From the NCBI GenBank assembly GCA_035438585.1, contig DAORIO010000004.1, positions 1-25,381 of the forward strand: DNA of 25,381 nucleotides, written 5' to 3'. Origin of the DNA: DAORIO01 sp035438585. Lineage in GTDB: Bacteria; Patescibacteriota; Minisyncoccia; Phycocordibacterales; UBA9973. The notes under the pieces were generated by a model. The model searched no databases, was not told the DNA's origin, and saw nothing but the letters and a program-made list of their open reading frames with translations. Position numbers and translations under genes: made by a program. Of the stretch, positions 1-8,392 are shown piece by piece. Position 1 is the stretch's first letter; each line of letters starts with the position of its first letter.

Positions 1-1
1 G

Positions 2-673
2 ATTGAAGAAATGCCATTTACTGAAGACGGAACTCCAATCGATATAATTTTGACACCACTTGGAGTTCCATCTCGTATGAACCTAGGACAGATTTTTGAA
101 ATGCACTTGGGTTATGCTGCGGATAAGCTTGGTTATCAAGCGATTGTTCCACCATTTTCAGGTGCAACAAAACAAGAAATTGGAGACGAACTTGAAAAAG
201 CGGGTCTACCAAGAAGTGGAAAAGTAAAATTATTTGATGGAAGAAGCGGAGAACCATTTGAGCAAGATATTGCTGTTGGAATAATGTACATGTTGAAACT
301 CGACCACATGGTGGAAGACAAGATTCACATGCGTTCTATTGGTCCATACTCGCTTATCACACAACAACCACTTGGAGGTAAGGCTCAAGGTGGAGGTCAA
401 AGATTTGGAGAAATGGAAGTATGGGCACTTGAAGGTTACGGTGCTGCTCATACACTACAAGAAATGATAACAATCAAATCTGATGATATTAGAGGACGAT
501 CACAAGCTTTTGATTCGATTATTAAAAACGAACCAATTTTGATGCAAAATGCACCAGCGTCATTTTCAGTGATGTTAAATTACTTGAGAGGACTTGGTCT
601 TGATGTAGAACTTGGAAGTAATAAAAAAAATAACACGGTCGAAGAAGTCGAAGACGAAAATAATGAGCAATAA
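2..673 (+). CDS. rpoB: RNA polymerase beta subunit, C-terminal part (5' end outside window)
   Basis: This is the C-terminal part (about 223 residues) of the RNA polymerase beta subunit, which builds the catalytic core of RNAP with beta'. The reading frame is already open at base 2, so the gene starts upstream of the window. Conserved beta features are visible: the PLGVPSRMN segment near the start, then KLDHMVEDKIHMRS, then the nearly invariant PLGGKAQ-GGQRFGEMEVWALE block, and the TLQEMITIKSDD segment that packs on beta'. The protein ends in a short acidic Asn/Glu-rich tail. rpoC follows after 5 nt, the usual rpoBC arrangement. The identification is secure; the start cannot be seen. Confidence 0.97.
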   Translation: MEEMPFTEDGTPIDIILTPLGVPSRMNLGQIFEMHLGYAADKLGYQAIVPPFSGATKQEIGDELEKAGLPRSGKVKLFDGRSGEPFEQDIAVGIMYMLKLDHMVEDKIHMRSIGPYSLITQQPLGGKAQGGGQRFGEMEVWALEGYGAAHTLQEMITIKSDDIRGRSQAFDSIIKNEPILMQNAPASFSVMLNYLRGLGLDVELGSNKKNNTVEEVEDENNEQ

Positions 674-678
674 TTATA

Positions 679-3600
679 ATGAATAATAATATGAAAACTA
701 TCGATACAAATAATTTTGACTTCATGACACTAAAACTTGCTTCTCCAGAGAGAATCAAGGCGTGGAGTTATGGAGAAGTTACTAAGCCTGAAACGATAAA
801 CTATCGAACAGGTAGAAGTGAGCGAGGGGGTCTTTTTGATGAAAGAGTTTTCGGTCCAGAAAAAGACTATGAATGTTATTGTGGAAAATATAGAAGAATT
901 CGATATAAAGATATCGTTTGTGAAAAATGTGGAGTTGAAGTAACTCAGTCTATCGTAAGACGAGAGCGAATGGGACACATTGAACTCGCTTCACCTGTTG
1001 CTCATATTTGGTTTCTTCGTGGTGTACCATCAAGAATGGCGCTACTTTTGGGTGTTTCTGTAACAGACTTGGAGAAAGTTGTTTATTTTGCTGGATATAT
1101 AATCACAAAAGTTTTCGAAAGCGAAAAGAAAGAAATCGAAAAAATGCTTGAGAATGAATATAAGAATAAAGTTAAATCTGCAGTTGATGAAGACACGAAA
1201 GAGAGACTAAAAGATCTACTTCTTTCTGCTAAAAAAGAATTGAATGAAATTCAAGTTGGAAAAGTTCTAAATGAATCTGCTTATCATCATGTATCTCTAA
1301 GATATGGAACAGCTTTTGAAGCTTCTATTGGAGGAGAAGCAATTTATAATATTTTCAAGGGAATGGATCTTGAAAGAGAAAAAGAAAATACTCAAAAAGC
1401 TCTTGAAACAGCAGGATCTGCAGAAAGAGAAAAACTAGAAAGAAGACTCGGATTACTTCGATCAATGATTTATTCAAAGATCAGACCAGAGTGGATGTTT
1501 ATGACTGTTATTCCGGTTATTCCACCAGCGCTTCGTCCAATGGTTGCTCTTGATGGTAACAGACACGCAACATCAGATGTTAACGATCTATATCGAAGAG
1601 TAATAAACAGAAATAATCGTCTAAAGAAACTAAAAGAAATTGGTGCACCAGATGTAATACTTAGAAATGAAAAAAGAATTATGCAAGAAGCAGTTGATGC
1701 TTTGATCGATAATTCTATTTCAGCAGGAGGAGATGCTCCAGCAATGAGCCAGTCACAACGCCGAGCCTTGAAATCTTTGGCTGATAACCTAAAGAGTAAA
1801 CAAGGACTTTTCCGAGCAAACTTGCTTGGAAAGCGTGTCGACTATTCAGGACGATCTGTTATCGTTGTTGGTCCACAGCTAAAACTTAGTCAGTGTGGTT
1901 TGCCAAAACATATGGCGCTTGAACTTTTCAGACCATTCGTTGTTTCAAAAATTCTTGAGAGAGATTTAGCCTTCTCAAAACATATCAGAGCTGCAAATAA
2001 ATTGATTGAAGAAGGAACACCAGAAGTTTGGGCAATTCTTGAAGAAGTTATTATTGGAAAAAGAGTTCTATTGAACCGAGCTCCAACTCTACACAGACTA
2101 GGTATTCAAGCTTTTCAACCAGTTCTTATTGAAGGAAATGCTATTCAGCTTCACCCTCTTGTTTGTCCTGCTTTTAACGCCGACTTCGACGGAGACCAAA
2201 TGGCTGTTCACGTACCGCTTTCAGTTGAGGCTCAGAAAGAAGCCAGAGAACTTATGTCTGCAAATAAAAACTTGTTTAAGCCACAAAACGGGGATCCAAT
2301 TGTTTTGCCTCGAATGGAAATGGTTGCTGGAGTTTTCTGGTTAACAAAAGAAATGGCAGGTGAAAAAGGTGAAGGAAAATATTATGCTTCACCAAACTTG
2401 GCAATTCTATCTTATGAATATGGAGATGTATCTTTGCAAGCAAAAATAAAAGTTATTGGAACAGATAAAAAGAAATACGAAAAGTTTGAAGGAAAAATAT
2501 TTGAAACAACAGTTGGAAGACTTTTGTTCAATTCAATTTTGCCAACAGATTTTTCTTTTGTTAACGAACAAATGACATCAAAGAGATTGTCAGCGTTGGT
2601 AGACGAAATCATATTCCATTATGGTATTGATGAGACTCCTCAGATTTTGGATAAGATAAAAGAATTTGGATTTAAATACTCAACATTCTCAGGTATTTCT
2701 TGGGGTATTGATAATGTTAAGGTTCCAGAGCAAAAGGTTGCGATTGTTAAAGATTCTCGTGGTAAAGAAAAAGAAATCATTAGTCAGTATGACGAAGGTT
2801 TGCTTTCTGAAAAAGAAAAGTATCAAAAAATTATTGAAATTTGGGAAATAGCTAAAAAAGAAATTGAAAAATATATTCCTGAAACACTTGATCCTCGTGG
2901 TTCAACTTATGACTTGATCATCTCAGGAGCTCGAGCAACTATGGGTTCTCTTGTTCAGATGGCCGGTATGAAGGGTCTTATTCAAGATACACAAGGTAGA
3001 ATTATTCCTTTCCCAGTTATTCCATCTTACACAGAAGGACTTTCTCCGATTGAATATTTCATTACAACCCACGGATCACGAAAAGGTTTGGCTGACACAG
3101 CTCTAAATACTGCACGAGCCGGATATCTTACAAGACGACTTGTGAACGTTGCGCAAGACGTTACAGTTACAGAACTTGATTGTAAGACAAAAAATGGAAA
3201 GACAATGAGAGGTGAAAATCTTTCTGGAATTGAAATTTCTTTGGCAAAAAATATTCGAGGAAGAGTGCTACTTGCTGACGTTAAAGACAAGGAAGGAAAT
3301 GTAATATTCAAAAAAGGCCACCTTGTTTCAAAAGATGACTCTGAAATAATTCAAAAGAGCGGAGTGGAAGAAGTTCAAGTTCGAACTCCACTTACTTGTG
3401 AATCTTTGCATGGAGTTTGTCAGGCATGTTACGGAATGGATCTTGGACGAAATCATATTGCTGCACTTGGTGAAGCAGTTGGTATTGTTGCTGCTCAAGC
3501 GATTGGAGAACCTGGAACACAGCTAACTCTTCGAACTTTCCACTCTGGAGGTGTTGCGGGAGTTGATATTACAGCAGGTCTACCTCGTATTGAAGAAATT

Positions 3601-4287
3601 TTCGACGCTCGAACTATTAAAAATGCTGCAGTCATTGCTCATGAAGACGGTATTGTTCAAGAGGTGATTGATACTCAAAAAGAAAAGAAAATTATTATTT
3701 TGGCTAACCCTCGGGGTGCAAAAAAAGCTTCTGTTGAAGAATATGAAGTTCCAATGACTAGAAAAATAATTGTATCTCGTGGTCAAAATATAACACAAGG
3801 TATGCTTATGACAGATGGATCTGCAAGCTTACAGGAGTTGTTCAAGTACGCTGGAATGGAAGAAACTGAAGAATACATCATTCGAGAAATTAGAAAAGTT
3901 TACGAATTACAAAGTGCTTCTATCGCCCGAAAGCATATCGAAGTTATAATTCGACAAATGTTTTCAAGAGTAAAGATTGTTGAAGCTGGAGACACAATGT
4001 TCCCTGTTGGAGAGGTTGTAGAAAAGGTTGAATTTATTGACGAAAATAATCGAATAAAAGCTGAAGGTGGAAGAGAGGCTAAGGGCGGACCTGTATTACT
4101 TGGTATTACACAAGTTTCTCTAACTTCAGCATCGTGGCTGTCTTCTGCATCATTCCAAAATACAAACAGAATGCTTATTGATAATGCTGTTCGTGGTGGA
4201 GTTGAAAGACTAAGAGGATTAAATGAAAATGTTATTGTTGGAAGATTAATTCCAGCTGGAACCGGATTTAAAAAAGGAGTTAAATAA
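679..4287 (+). CDS. rpoC: RNA polymerase beta' subunit
   Basis: This is the 1202-aa beta' subunit, which carries the RNAP active site. The N-terminal zinc site has C66, C68, C81 and C84. The catalytic NADFDGDQ motif puts the Mg-binding aspartates at D502, D504 and D506. The second zinc site has C835, C907, C914 and C917. The AIGEPGTQLTLRTFH bridge-helix/trigger-loop region and the C-terminal GGVERLRGLNENVIVGRLIPAGTG block are intact. At about 1200 residues it is shorter than E. coli beta' (about 1407), consistent with lineages lacking the large trigger-loop insertion. The start at 679 is 5 nt after rpoB with no clear ribosome-binding site; ATG at 691 is an alternative. The stop codon abuts the dnaG start. 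Confidence 0.98.
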   Translation: MNNNMKTIDTNNFDFMTLKLASPERIKAWSYGEVTKPETINYRTGRSERGGLFDERVFGPEKDYECYCGKYRRIRYKDIVCEKCGVEVTQSIVRRERMGHIELASPVAHIWFLRGVPSRMALLLGVSVTDLEKVVYFAGYIITKVFESEKKEIEKMLENEYKNKVKSAVDEDTKERLKDLLLSAKKELNEIQVGKVLNESAYHHVSLRYGTAFEASIGGEAIYNIFKGMDLEREKENTQKALETAGSAEREKLERRLGLLRSMIYSKIRPEWMFMTVIPVIPPALRPMVALDGNRHATSDVNDLYRRVINRNNRLKKLKEIGAPDVILRNEKRIMQEAVDALIDNSISAGGDAPAMSQSQRRALKSLADNLKSKQGLFRANLLGKRVDYSGRSVIVVGPQLKLSQCGLPKHMALELFRPFVVSKILERDLAFSKHIRAANKLIEEGTPEVWAILEEVIIGKRVLLNRAPTLHRLGIQAFQPVLIEGNAIQLHPLVCPAFNADFDGDQMAVHVPLSVEAQKEARELMSANKNLFKPQNGDPIVLPRMEMVAGVFWLTKEMAGEKGEGKYYASPNLAILSYEYGDVSLQAKIKVIGTDKKKYEKFEGKIFETTVGRLLFNSILPTDFSFVNEQMTSKRLSALVDEIIFHYGIDETPQILDKIKEFGFKYSTFSGISWGIDNVKVPEQKVAIVKDSRGKEKEIISQYDEGLLSEKEKYQKIIEIWEIAKKEIEKYIPETLDPRGSTYDLIISGARATMGSLVQMAGMKGLIQDTQGRIIPFPVIPSYTEGLSPIEYFITTHGSRKGLADTALNTARAGYLTRRLVNVAQDVTVTELDCKTKNGKTMRGENLSGIEISLAKNIRGRVLLADVKDKEGNVIFKKGHLVSKDDSEIIQKSGVEEVQVRTPLTCESLHGVCQACYGMDLGRNHIAALGEAVGIVAAQAIGEPGTQLTLRTFHSGGVAGVDITAGLPRIEEIFDARTIKNAAVIAHEDGIVQEVIDTQKEKKIIILANPRGAKKASVEEYEVPMTRKIIVSRGQNITQGMLMTDGSASLQELFKYAGMEETEEYIIREIRKVYELQSASIARKHIEVIIRQMFSRVKIVEAGDTMFPVGEVVEKVEFIDENNRIKAEGGREAKGGPVLLGITQVSLTSASWLSSASFQNTNRMLIDNAVRGGVERLRGLNENVIVGRLIPAGTGFKKGVK

Positions 4288-6000
4288 ATGCGAAATACCG
4301 CAGAGGAAATTAAAGAACGGCTCTCAATAACTGAGGTTGTATCAAATTATCTGAAGCTAGAAAAAGCCGGAGTCAACTTAAGAGCACGTTGTCCTTTTCA
4401 TACAGAAAAGACAGCGTCCTTTTATGTTTCTCCAGGAAGAAATTCTTTTCATTGTTTTGGTTGTGGTAGAAGTGGGGATATTTTTACTTTTACAGAGCTC
4501 ATTGAAGGAATGAGTTTTTCTGATGCTCTTCAGAAATTAGCGGAAAGAGCAGGAGTGAAAATTGTAAAAGGAGATTTTAAAGATTCAGCAGATGGTTCAA
4601 AAAAAATAATTACAAAAATAAATGAAGAAGTTGTAAATTATTTTGAAAAAAATCTAGAGTTAAATATAGAAGCAAAAGAATATTTGTTGAATCGTGGTTT
4701 AAGTGAAGAGAGTATTAAAAAATTTAGATTAGGCTTTGCTTTAAATTCTTGGGATGGAGCTTTAAGGCTTTTGAGATCAAAGGGATATAAAGATGAAGAC
4801 ATTGTTGCTTCAGGTGTTGTTGCAAAAACAGAAAAAGGTTTAATTGATAGATTTCGCTCACGTATAATTTTCCCTCTTATTGATATTTCTGGAGCTATCG
4901 TAGGTTTTTCTTCAAGAATATTTCCACCAGATAGGGAGGGTCCAAAGTATGTAAATTCACCCGAAACTTTAGTATTTCACAAATCAAAATTTTTGTATGG
5001 TTTAAATTTTGCTCGACAAGAAATTTTGAAAAAAGGTCAGGTAATTATTGTCGAGGGGCAAATGGATCTTATTATGTCGCATCAGATAGGGGTAACAAAT
5101 GCGGTAGCTGTTTCTGGAACGGCACTCACTGATAGCCACTTGTCGATGCTTAAAAGATTTACAAATGAAGTTATTTATTCTTTTGACGGAGATGACGCAG
5201 GTAGAAAGGCTGCAATTCGAGCATTTAAGATTTCTTTTGAAAATGAATTGTTACCAAAATCGGTTATTCTTGAAGATGGATTAGATCCAGCTGATATGGC
5301 TAAAAATGACAAAGAAAAGCTTCTAGAGGTCTTTAAAAGATCAATTCCAGCTATTGAGTGGATAATAAAAACAAATAAAACTGATCCAAAATCTCAAAGT
5401 TTCCTTGGGGTTATAAAAGAAGAAGTTTTACCTGTTATTTCAAAAATTCAATCAAATATAGATAAGGATTATTCTATAAAGATGGTTGCTGAAATATTAG
5501 GAGTTAGAGAAGAAAGTGTTAGAGATGATTTGGTAAAAGTTCGTGATGTTGATTTTAGGCAAGTATATGAAGAAGAAAAAATTATTCCTTACGTAAGTCC
5601 TCCAACTATTCAAGATATTATTATAGACAAGATAATAGGAATTGTTTTACTTTTAAATGAAAAAGATGCAGAATTTGTAAAAGATATAAAGCATAAAATA
5701 AAAGAAGCGATAAATTTGGATATAGATGAAAGAATAAAAGATTTGAGTGATATTAAGAAAAATGATTTAATTTTCCAGGCCGAGTTTTATGCTGAAAATG
5801 AAAAAGAGCAAAAAAGTATGATTGGAGAATTGGTTGAAAATTTAGAATTAGATCATCTGACAAAATTATTTAGTGAAAAAACGATAAAATTGAGGCAGAT
5901 AGAAAAAAGCGGAATTGAGACAGATGAAATTTTAAAAGAAGTAACTGAAATAACAAACAGAATTAATAGCATAAAAATTAAGAATTTTAACAAGCAATAA
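4288..6000 (+). CDS. dnaG: DNA primase
   Basis: DnaG (570 aa) makes the RNA primers for replication. The N-terminal zinc-binding domain has C35, H38, C56 and C59 (CPFH ... CFGC). The TOPRIM catalytic core has E256 in the IIVEGQMD segment and an SFDGDDAGRKAA motif with D300, D302 and D303 as metal ligands. The last 150 or so residues are charged and helical, where the helicase-binding domain is expected, but they are poorly conserved. The ATG directly follows the rpoC TAA with no spacer, so translational coupling is likely. In many bacteria dnaG sits with rpsU and rpoD; here it lies between rpoC and rpoD. Confidence 0.97.
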   Translation: MRNTAEEIKERLSITEVVSNYLKLEKAGVNLRARCPFHTEKTASFYVSPGRNSFHCFGCGRSGDIFTFTELIEGMSFSDALQKLAERAGVKIVKGDFKDSADGSKKIITKINEEVVNYFEKNLELNIEAKEYLLNRGLSEESIKKFRLGFALNSWDGALRLLRSKGYKDEDIVASGVVAKTEKGLIDRFRSRIIFPLIDISGAIVGFSSRIFPPDREGPKYVNSPETLVFHKSKFLYGLNFARQEILKKGQVIIVEGQMDLIMSHQIGVTNAVAVSGTALTDSHLSMLKRFTNEVIYSFDGDDAGRKAAIRAFKISFENELLPKSVILEDGLDPADMAKNDKEKLLEVFKRSIPAIEWIIKTNKTDPKSQSFLGVIKEEVLPVISKIQSNIDKDYSIKMVAEILGVREESVRDDLVKVRDVDFRQVYEEEKIIPYVSPPTIQDIIIDKIIGIVLLLNEKDAEFVKDIKHKIKEAINLDIDERIKDLSDIKKNDLIFQAEFYAENEKEQKSMIGELVENLELDHLTKLFSEKTIKLRQIEKSGIETDEILKEVTEITNRINSIKIKNFNKQ

Positions 6001-6004
6001 ATTT

Positions 6005-7267
6005 ATGGCAAAGAAAAATAAAAAAAATATAAAAAAATCAAAACCAAAAGTAAAAAAACCTGCAAAGAAAGCAACAAAGAAAGTTGTTAAAAAATCTGTA
6101 AAAAAAGTTAAGGTTGTCAAAAAGGCCGTAAAAAAACCTGTTGTTAAAAAAGAAAAAGGAAGTAAAAATCTAACGCCTACTCAAAAAAAAGAATTAGAAA
6201 TGTTAAAAAGGGCAAATTCTTTAGTTGCAAAAGGAAAGAAAAGAGGTTTTATTACATATGATGAAATTTTAAAAGAGTTGCCGGATATTGAGTCTGATAT
6301 TTTGTTGCTCGATGAGTTGTATGAAAAACTGGCCTCAGCAGGTGTTGATGTTTTGGAGGGTGGGAATTTGTTAGATATAGATGCAAATACTAAGGCATCA
6401 GATTTGGGACTTTCTAGGGATTCTAGTACTTATGATTCTGTTCAAATGTATCTGAAGGAAATTGGGCAATTTTCTTTGATTACCGCTGCTATGGAAAAAG
6501 ATTTAGCTAGAAGAATCGAGGCTGGAGATCCGGAGGCTAAAAATCTTCTTGTTCGTGCAAACCTTAGACTTGTGGTTGCTAACGCTAAAAAATATGCTCA
6601 ACGAAGCGCTGACCTAACTCTTCTTGATTTAATCCAAGAGGGAAATCTGGGATTGTTTAAGGCTGTAGAAAAGTTTGATTGGCGAAAGGGTTACAAGTTT
6701 TCAACTTATGCTACTTGGTGGATCAGGCAATCAATTACTAGAGCATTAGCTGATCAGTCTCGAACTATTCGTATTCCTGTTCACATGGTTGAAACAATCT
6801 CAAAGTACAAACAAGTTGTAAGAAGACTTTCTCAGGAGTTGGGTCGAGACCCTCTTGCTGAAGAAGTTGCAACAGAAATGGGTCTTGATATAGAAAAAAT
6901 TAGAACTATTGAAAGTATAAATCAAGATACAATGTCGCTCGAAGCACCAATCGGAGATGATTCAGGAGATGACAAATCAACCCGTGGTGAATTTATTCCT
7001 GACGATAAGATTTTAAGACCAGACCAAGAGTCATCTCGAAGAATTCTTCAAGATCAAATAAAGGCCGTACTTGATGAATTAAATCCAAAAGAGAGAAAGA
7101 TTTTAGAAATGCGTTATGGTCTAACTGATGGAATCCAGCACACTCTTGAAGAAGTTGGGCAAGAATTCGGAGTTACTCGAGAACGTATTCGACAAATTGA
7201 GGCAAAGGTCCACGATAAATTGCGGGCACACGAAAGAATCGCAAGATTAAAAAACTATTTTGATTAA
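6005..7267 (+). CDS. rpoD: Primary RNA polymerase sigma factor (sigma-70/RpoD type) with lysine-rich N-terminus
   Basis: This is the housekeeping sigma factor, 420 aa. Residues 2-54 are about half lysine in KKxxKK-like spacing, an extension not found in standard sigma-70. It is followed by a region 1.1-like segment (KRGFITYDEIL), region 1.2 (SVQMYLKEIG), regions 2.1-2.4 (LRLVVANAKKY; LDLIQEGNLGL; FSTYATWWIRQ from about residue 232, then RTIRIPVHM), region 3, and a region 4.2 helix-turn-helix at about 380-402 (LEEVGQEFGVTRERIRQIE). It starts 4 nt after dnaG and ends just before a strong hairpin. The basic tail could bind nucleic acid, but that is inference. Family assignment is secure. Confidence 0.97.
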   Translation: MAKKNKKNIKKSKPKVKKPAKKATKKVVKKSVKKVKVVKKAVKKPVVKKEKGSKNLTPTQKKELEMLKRANSLVAKGKKRGFITYDEILKELPDIESDILLLDELYEKLASAGVDVLEGGNLLDIDANTKASDLGLSRDSSTYDSVQMYLKEIGQFSLITAAMEKDLARRIEAGDPEAKNLLVRANLRLVVANAKKYAQRSADLTLLDLIQEGNLGLFKAVEKFDWRKGYKFSTYATWWIRQSITRALADQSRTIRIPVHMVETISKYKQVVRRLSQELGRDPLAEEVATEMGLDIEKIRTIESINQDTMSLEAPIGDDSGDDKSTRGEFIPDDKILRPDQESSRRILQDQIKAVLDELNPKERKILEMRYGLTDGIQHTLEEVGQEFGVTRERIRQIEAKVHDKLRAHERIARLKNYFD

Positions 7268-7268
7268 A

Positions 7269-7304
7269 TATAAAAAGCGCTTGAAATTTCAGGCTCTTTT
7301 TATA
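7269..7304. terminator. Bidirectional terminator between rpoD and the DsbA-like gene
   Basis: A 36-nt near-palindrome with only two mismatched pairs is centred on TGAAATTTCA and flanked by an A run on the left and a T run on the right. It begins 2 nt after the rpoD stop and lies 53 nt beyond the stop of the opposing gene, so it can serve both converging transcripts. Confidence 0.85.
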
Positions 7305-7340
7305 TTTTTAATTTTATAATTCGAAAATCTCAGTATAAGT

Positions 7341-7360
7341 GTCCCCTTATGTTCCCTTAT
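7341..7360. repeat. Two tandem 10-nt imperfect repeats
   Basis: GTCCCCTTAT is followed directly by GTTCCCTTAT, with one mismatch between copies. The second copy contains the stop codon of the DsbA-like gene on the minus strand. Its significance is unknown. Confidence 0.5.
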
Positions 7361-8070
7361 TTATTTTTTATCGCGTCAATTTTTTCTATAACTTTCGCAT
7401 AAGACAGGGCACCATTTATTGTGTCGACAATAACGCCATCTTTTCGGATTACAGCAAATGGAGTACCCATTTTTTCTGTTAGTGTTTTTACTTCAGCAAT
7501 ATCTGCGTTAACTTGAGCTGCGATATTCGGATCGAGTAAACATTTTGAAAATAATTCTTTGTTTAGGCCGATAGATTCCGCAATCATTGGAAGCATTGCA
7601 GGGGGTAGTCCGTCATTTGATGTTGTGGATTCAAAAATTGCATCCAGGTATGTCCAAAAAATAATATTACCACCCTGTTCTTCCGCACATTCAGTTGCAA
7701 TAGCTTCATTGTAGGCATATTTATGAAGCCCTGTTAGTGGAAGATGTTTGTAAACCCAAGCAGCTTCACCTTTGTAGTTGTCGATTACTTGATGCATTGT
7801 TTGGTGAAAATTTTTACAGAACGGACATTCTGTATCTGAGTATTCTGTTATAACAATTTGAGCAGTTGGTGATCCTAGTCTATGATCATTTTGACTTGTT
7901 TCTGTTGGTTTTACTTGCCACGCATATTTATATGTATCAGAGTTATTGTTTTGATTAATTTTGTTGTCTGTTATTCCTTTTGTTGGTAATTTAAAAAATA
8001 TTGCAATTGCAATAATGATTCCAGCTAGCACAATAGCTTGTGGAATGTTTAGTTTTTGGTTTTCTGTCAT
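7357..8070 (-). CDS. Membrane-anchored DsbA-like thiol-disulfide oxidoreductase
   Basis: This 237-aa protein has a short cytoplasmic start, one membrane segment at about residues 11-27, a polar linker, and then a thioredoxin-fold domain of the DsbA/Thioredoxin_4 type. The redox motif is C82-P-F-C85 in the segment EYSDTECPFCKNF, and the cis-proline region is GTPFAVI near residue 205. The expected role is forming or exchanging disulfides in proteins outside the membrane; whether it oxidises or reduces cannot be told from sequence. The start at 8070 is supported by a TAGAAT -10 element 7 nt before the ATG, suggesting a leaderless mRNA. It is divergent from the DUF378 gene and convergent with rpoD. 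No partner such as VKOR or DsbB is in the window. Confidence 0.88.
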   Translation of the reverse strand: MTENQKLNIPQAIVLAGIIIAIAIFFKLPTKGITDNKINQNNNSDTYKYAWQVKPTETSQNDHRLGSPTAQIVITEYSDTECPFCKNFHQTMHQVIDNYKGEAAWVYKHLPLTGLHKYAYNEAIATECAEEQGGNIIFWTYLDAIFESTTSNDGLPPAMLPMIAESIGLNKELFSKCLLDPNIAAQVNADIAEVKTLTEKMGTPFAVIRKDGVIVDTINGALSYAKVIEKIDAIKNK

Positions 8071-8077
8071 ATTTAAA

Positions 8078-8086
8078 ATTCTAGCA
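8078..8086 (-). promoter_or_regulatory. Extended -10 promoter for the DsbA-like gene, leaderless
   Basis: Read on the minus strand, TGC is followed by TAGAAT, with 7 nt to the ATG at 8070. This predicts a transcription start at or next to the start codon. No good -35 box is visible. Confidence 0.55.
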
Positions 8087-8104
8087 CATAATTAATCAGC
8101 ACCT

Positions 8105-8133
8105 TTGTATAATAAGCCTTTTTGTGATAGAAT
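8105..8133 (+). promoter_or_regulatory. Promoter for the DUF378-glycosyltransferase unit, leaderless
   Basis: TTGTAT (8105-8110), a 17-nt spacer and TAGAAT (8128-8133), preceded by TGA as an extended -10, lie 7 nt before the ATG at 8141. A TATAAT at 8108-8113 overlaps the -35 box and is an alternative -10. Confidence 0.6.
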
Positions 8134-8140
8134 CCCAAAG

Positions 8141-8389
8141 ATGTCAAATAATAATTTCAAAATAAGCTCAAAAATCCTTAAGGAAATAGCTTTTGCATTT
8201 GTCTTGATTGGGGCTGTAAATTGGGGACTTATTGGGCTTTCAGGCGTTTTAAAACCTTTCAGAAATTTAAATTTAGTTAATCTTGTTTTTGGGAACTATC
8301 CAATTGTTGAATTTACGGTCTATCTCTTGGTTGGAGTTTGTGGGTTATTTCTACTTTTAAGTGAAGGAAGAGAATTCGGAAAGAAATAA
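8141..8389 (+). CDS. DUF378-family small membrane protein
   Basis: This 82-aa protein has two hydrophobic segments. The pattern FVLIGAVNWGLIGL, a central NLVNLVFG and a closing VYLLVGVCGLFLL match the DUF378 (YuzA-like) family, whose function is unknown. An in-frame ATG at 8105 would add 12 residues, but it lies inside the predicted promoter, so I prefer 8141. The stop is 3 nt before the glycosyltransferase start, so the two are probably co-transcribed. The fold assignment rests on the conserved NWGL core and the two-helix layout. Confidence 0.8.
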   Translation: MSNNNFKISSKILKEIAFAFVLIGAVNWGLIGLSGVLKPFRNLNLVNLVFGNYPIVEFTVYLLVGVCGLFLLLSEGREFGKK

Positions 8390-8392
8390 AAA

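Noticed and set aside
8105..8140. Longer start for the DUF378 protein at 8105
   Set aside because: The extra 12 codons overlap the predicted promoter, and the added residues are not part of the family pattern.
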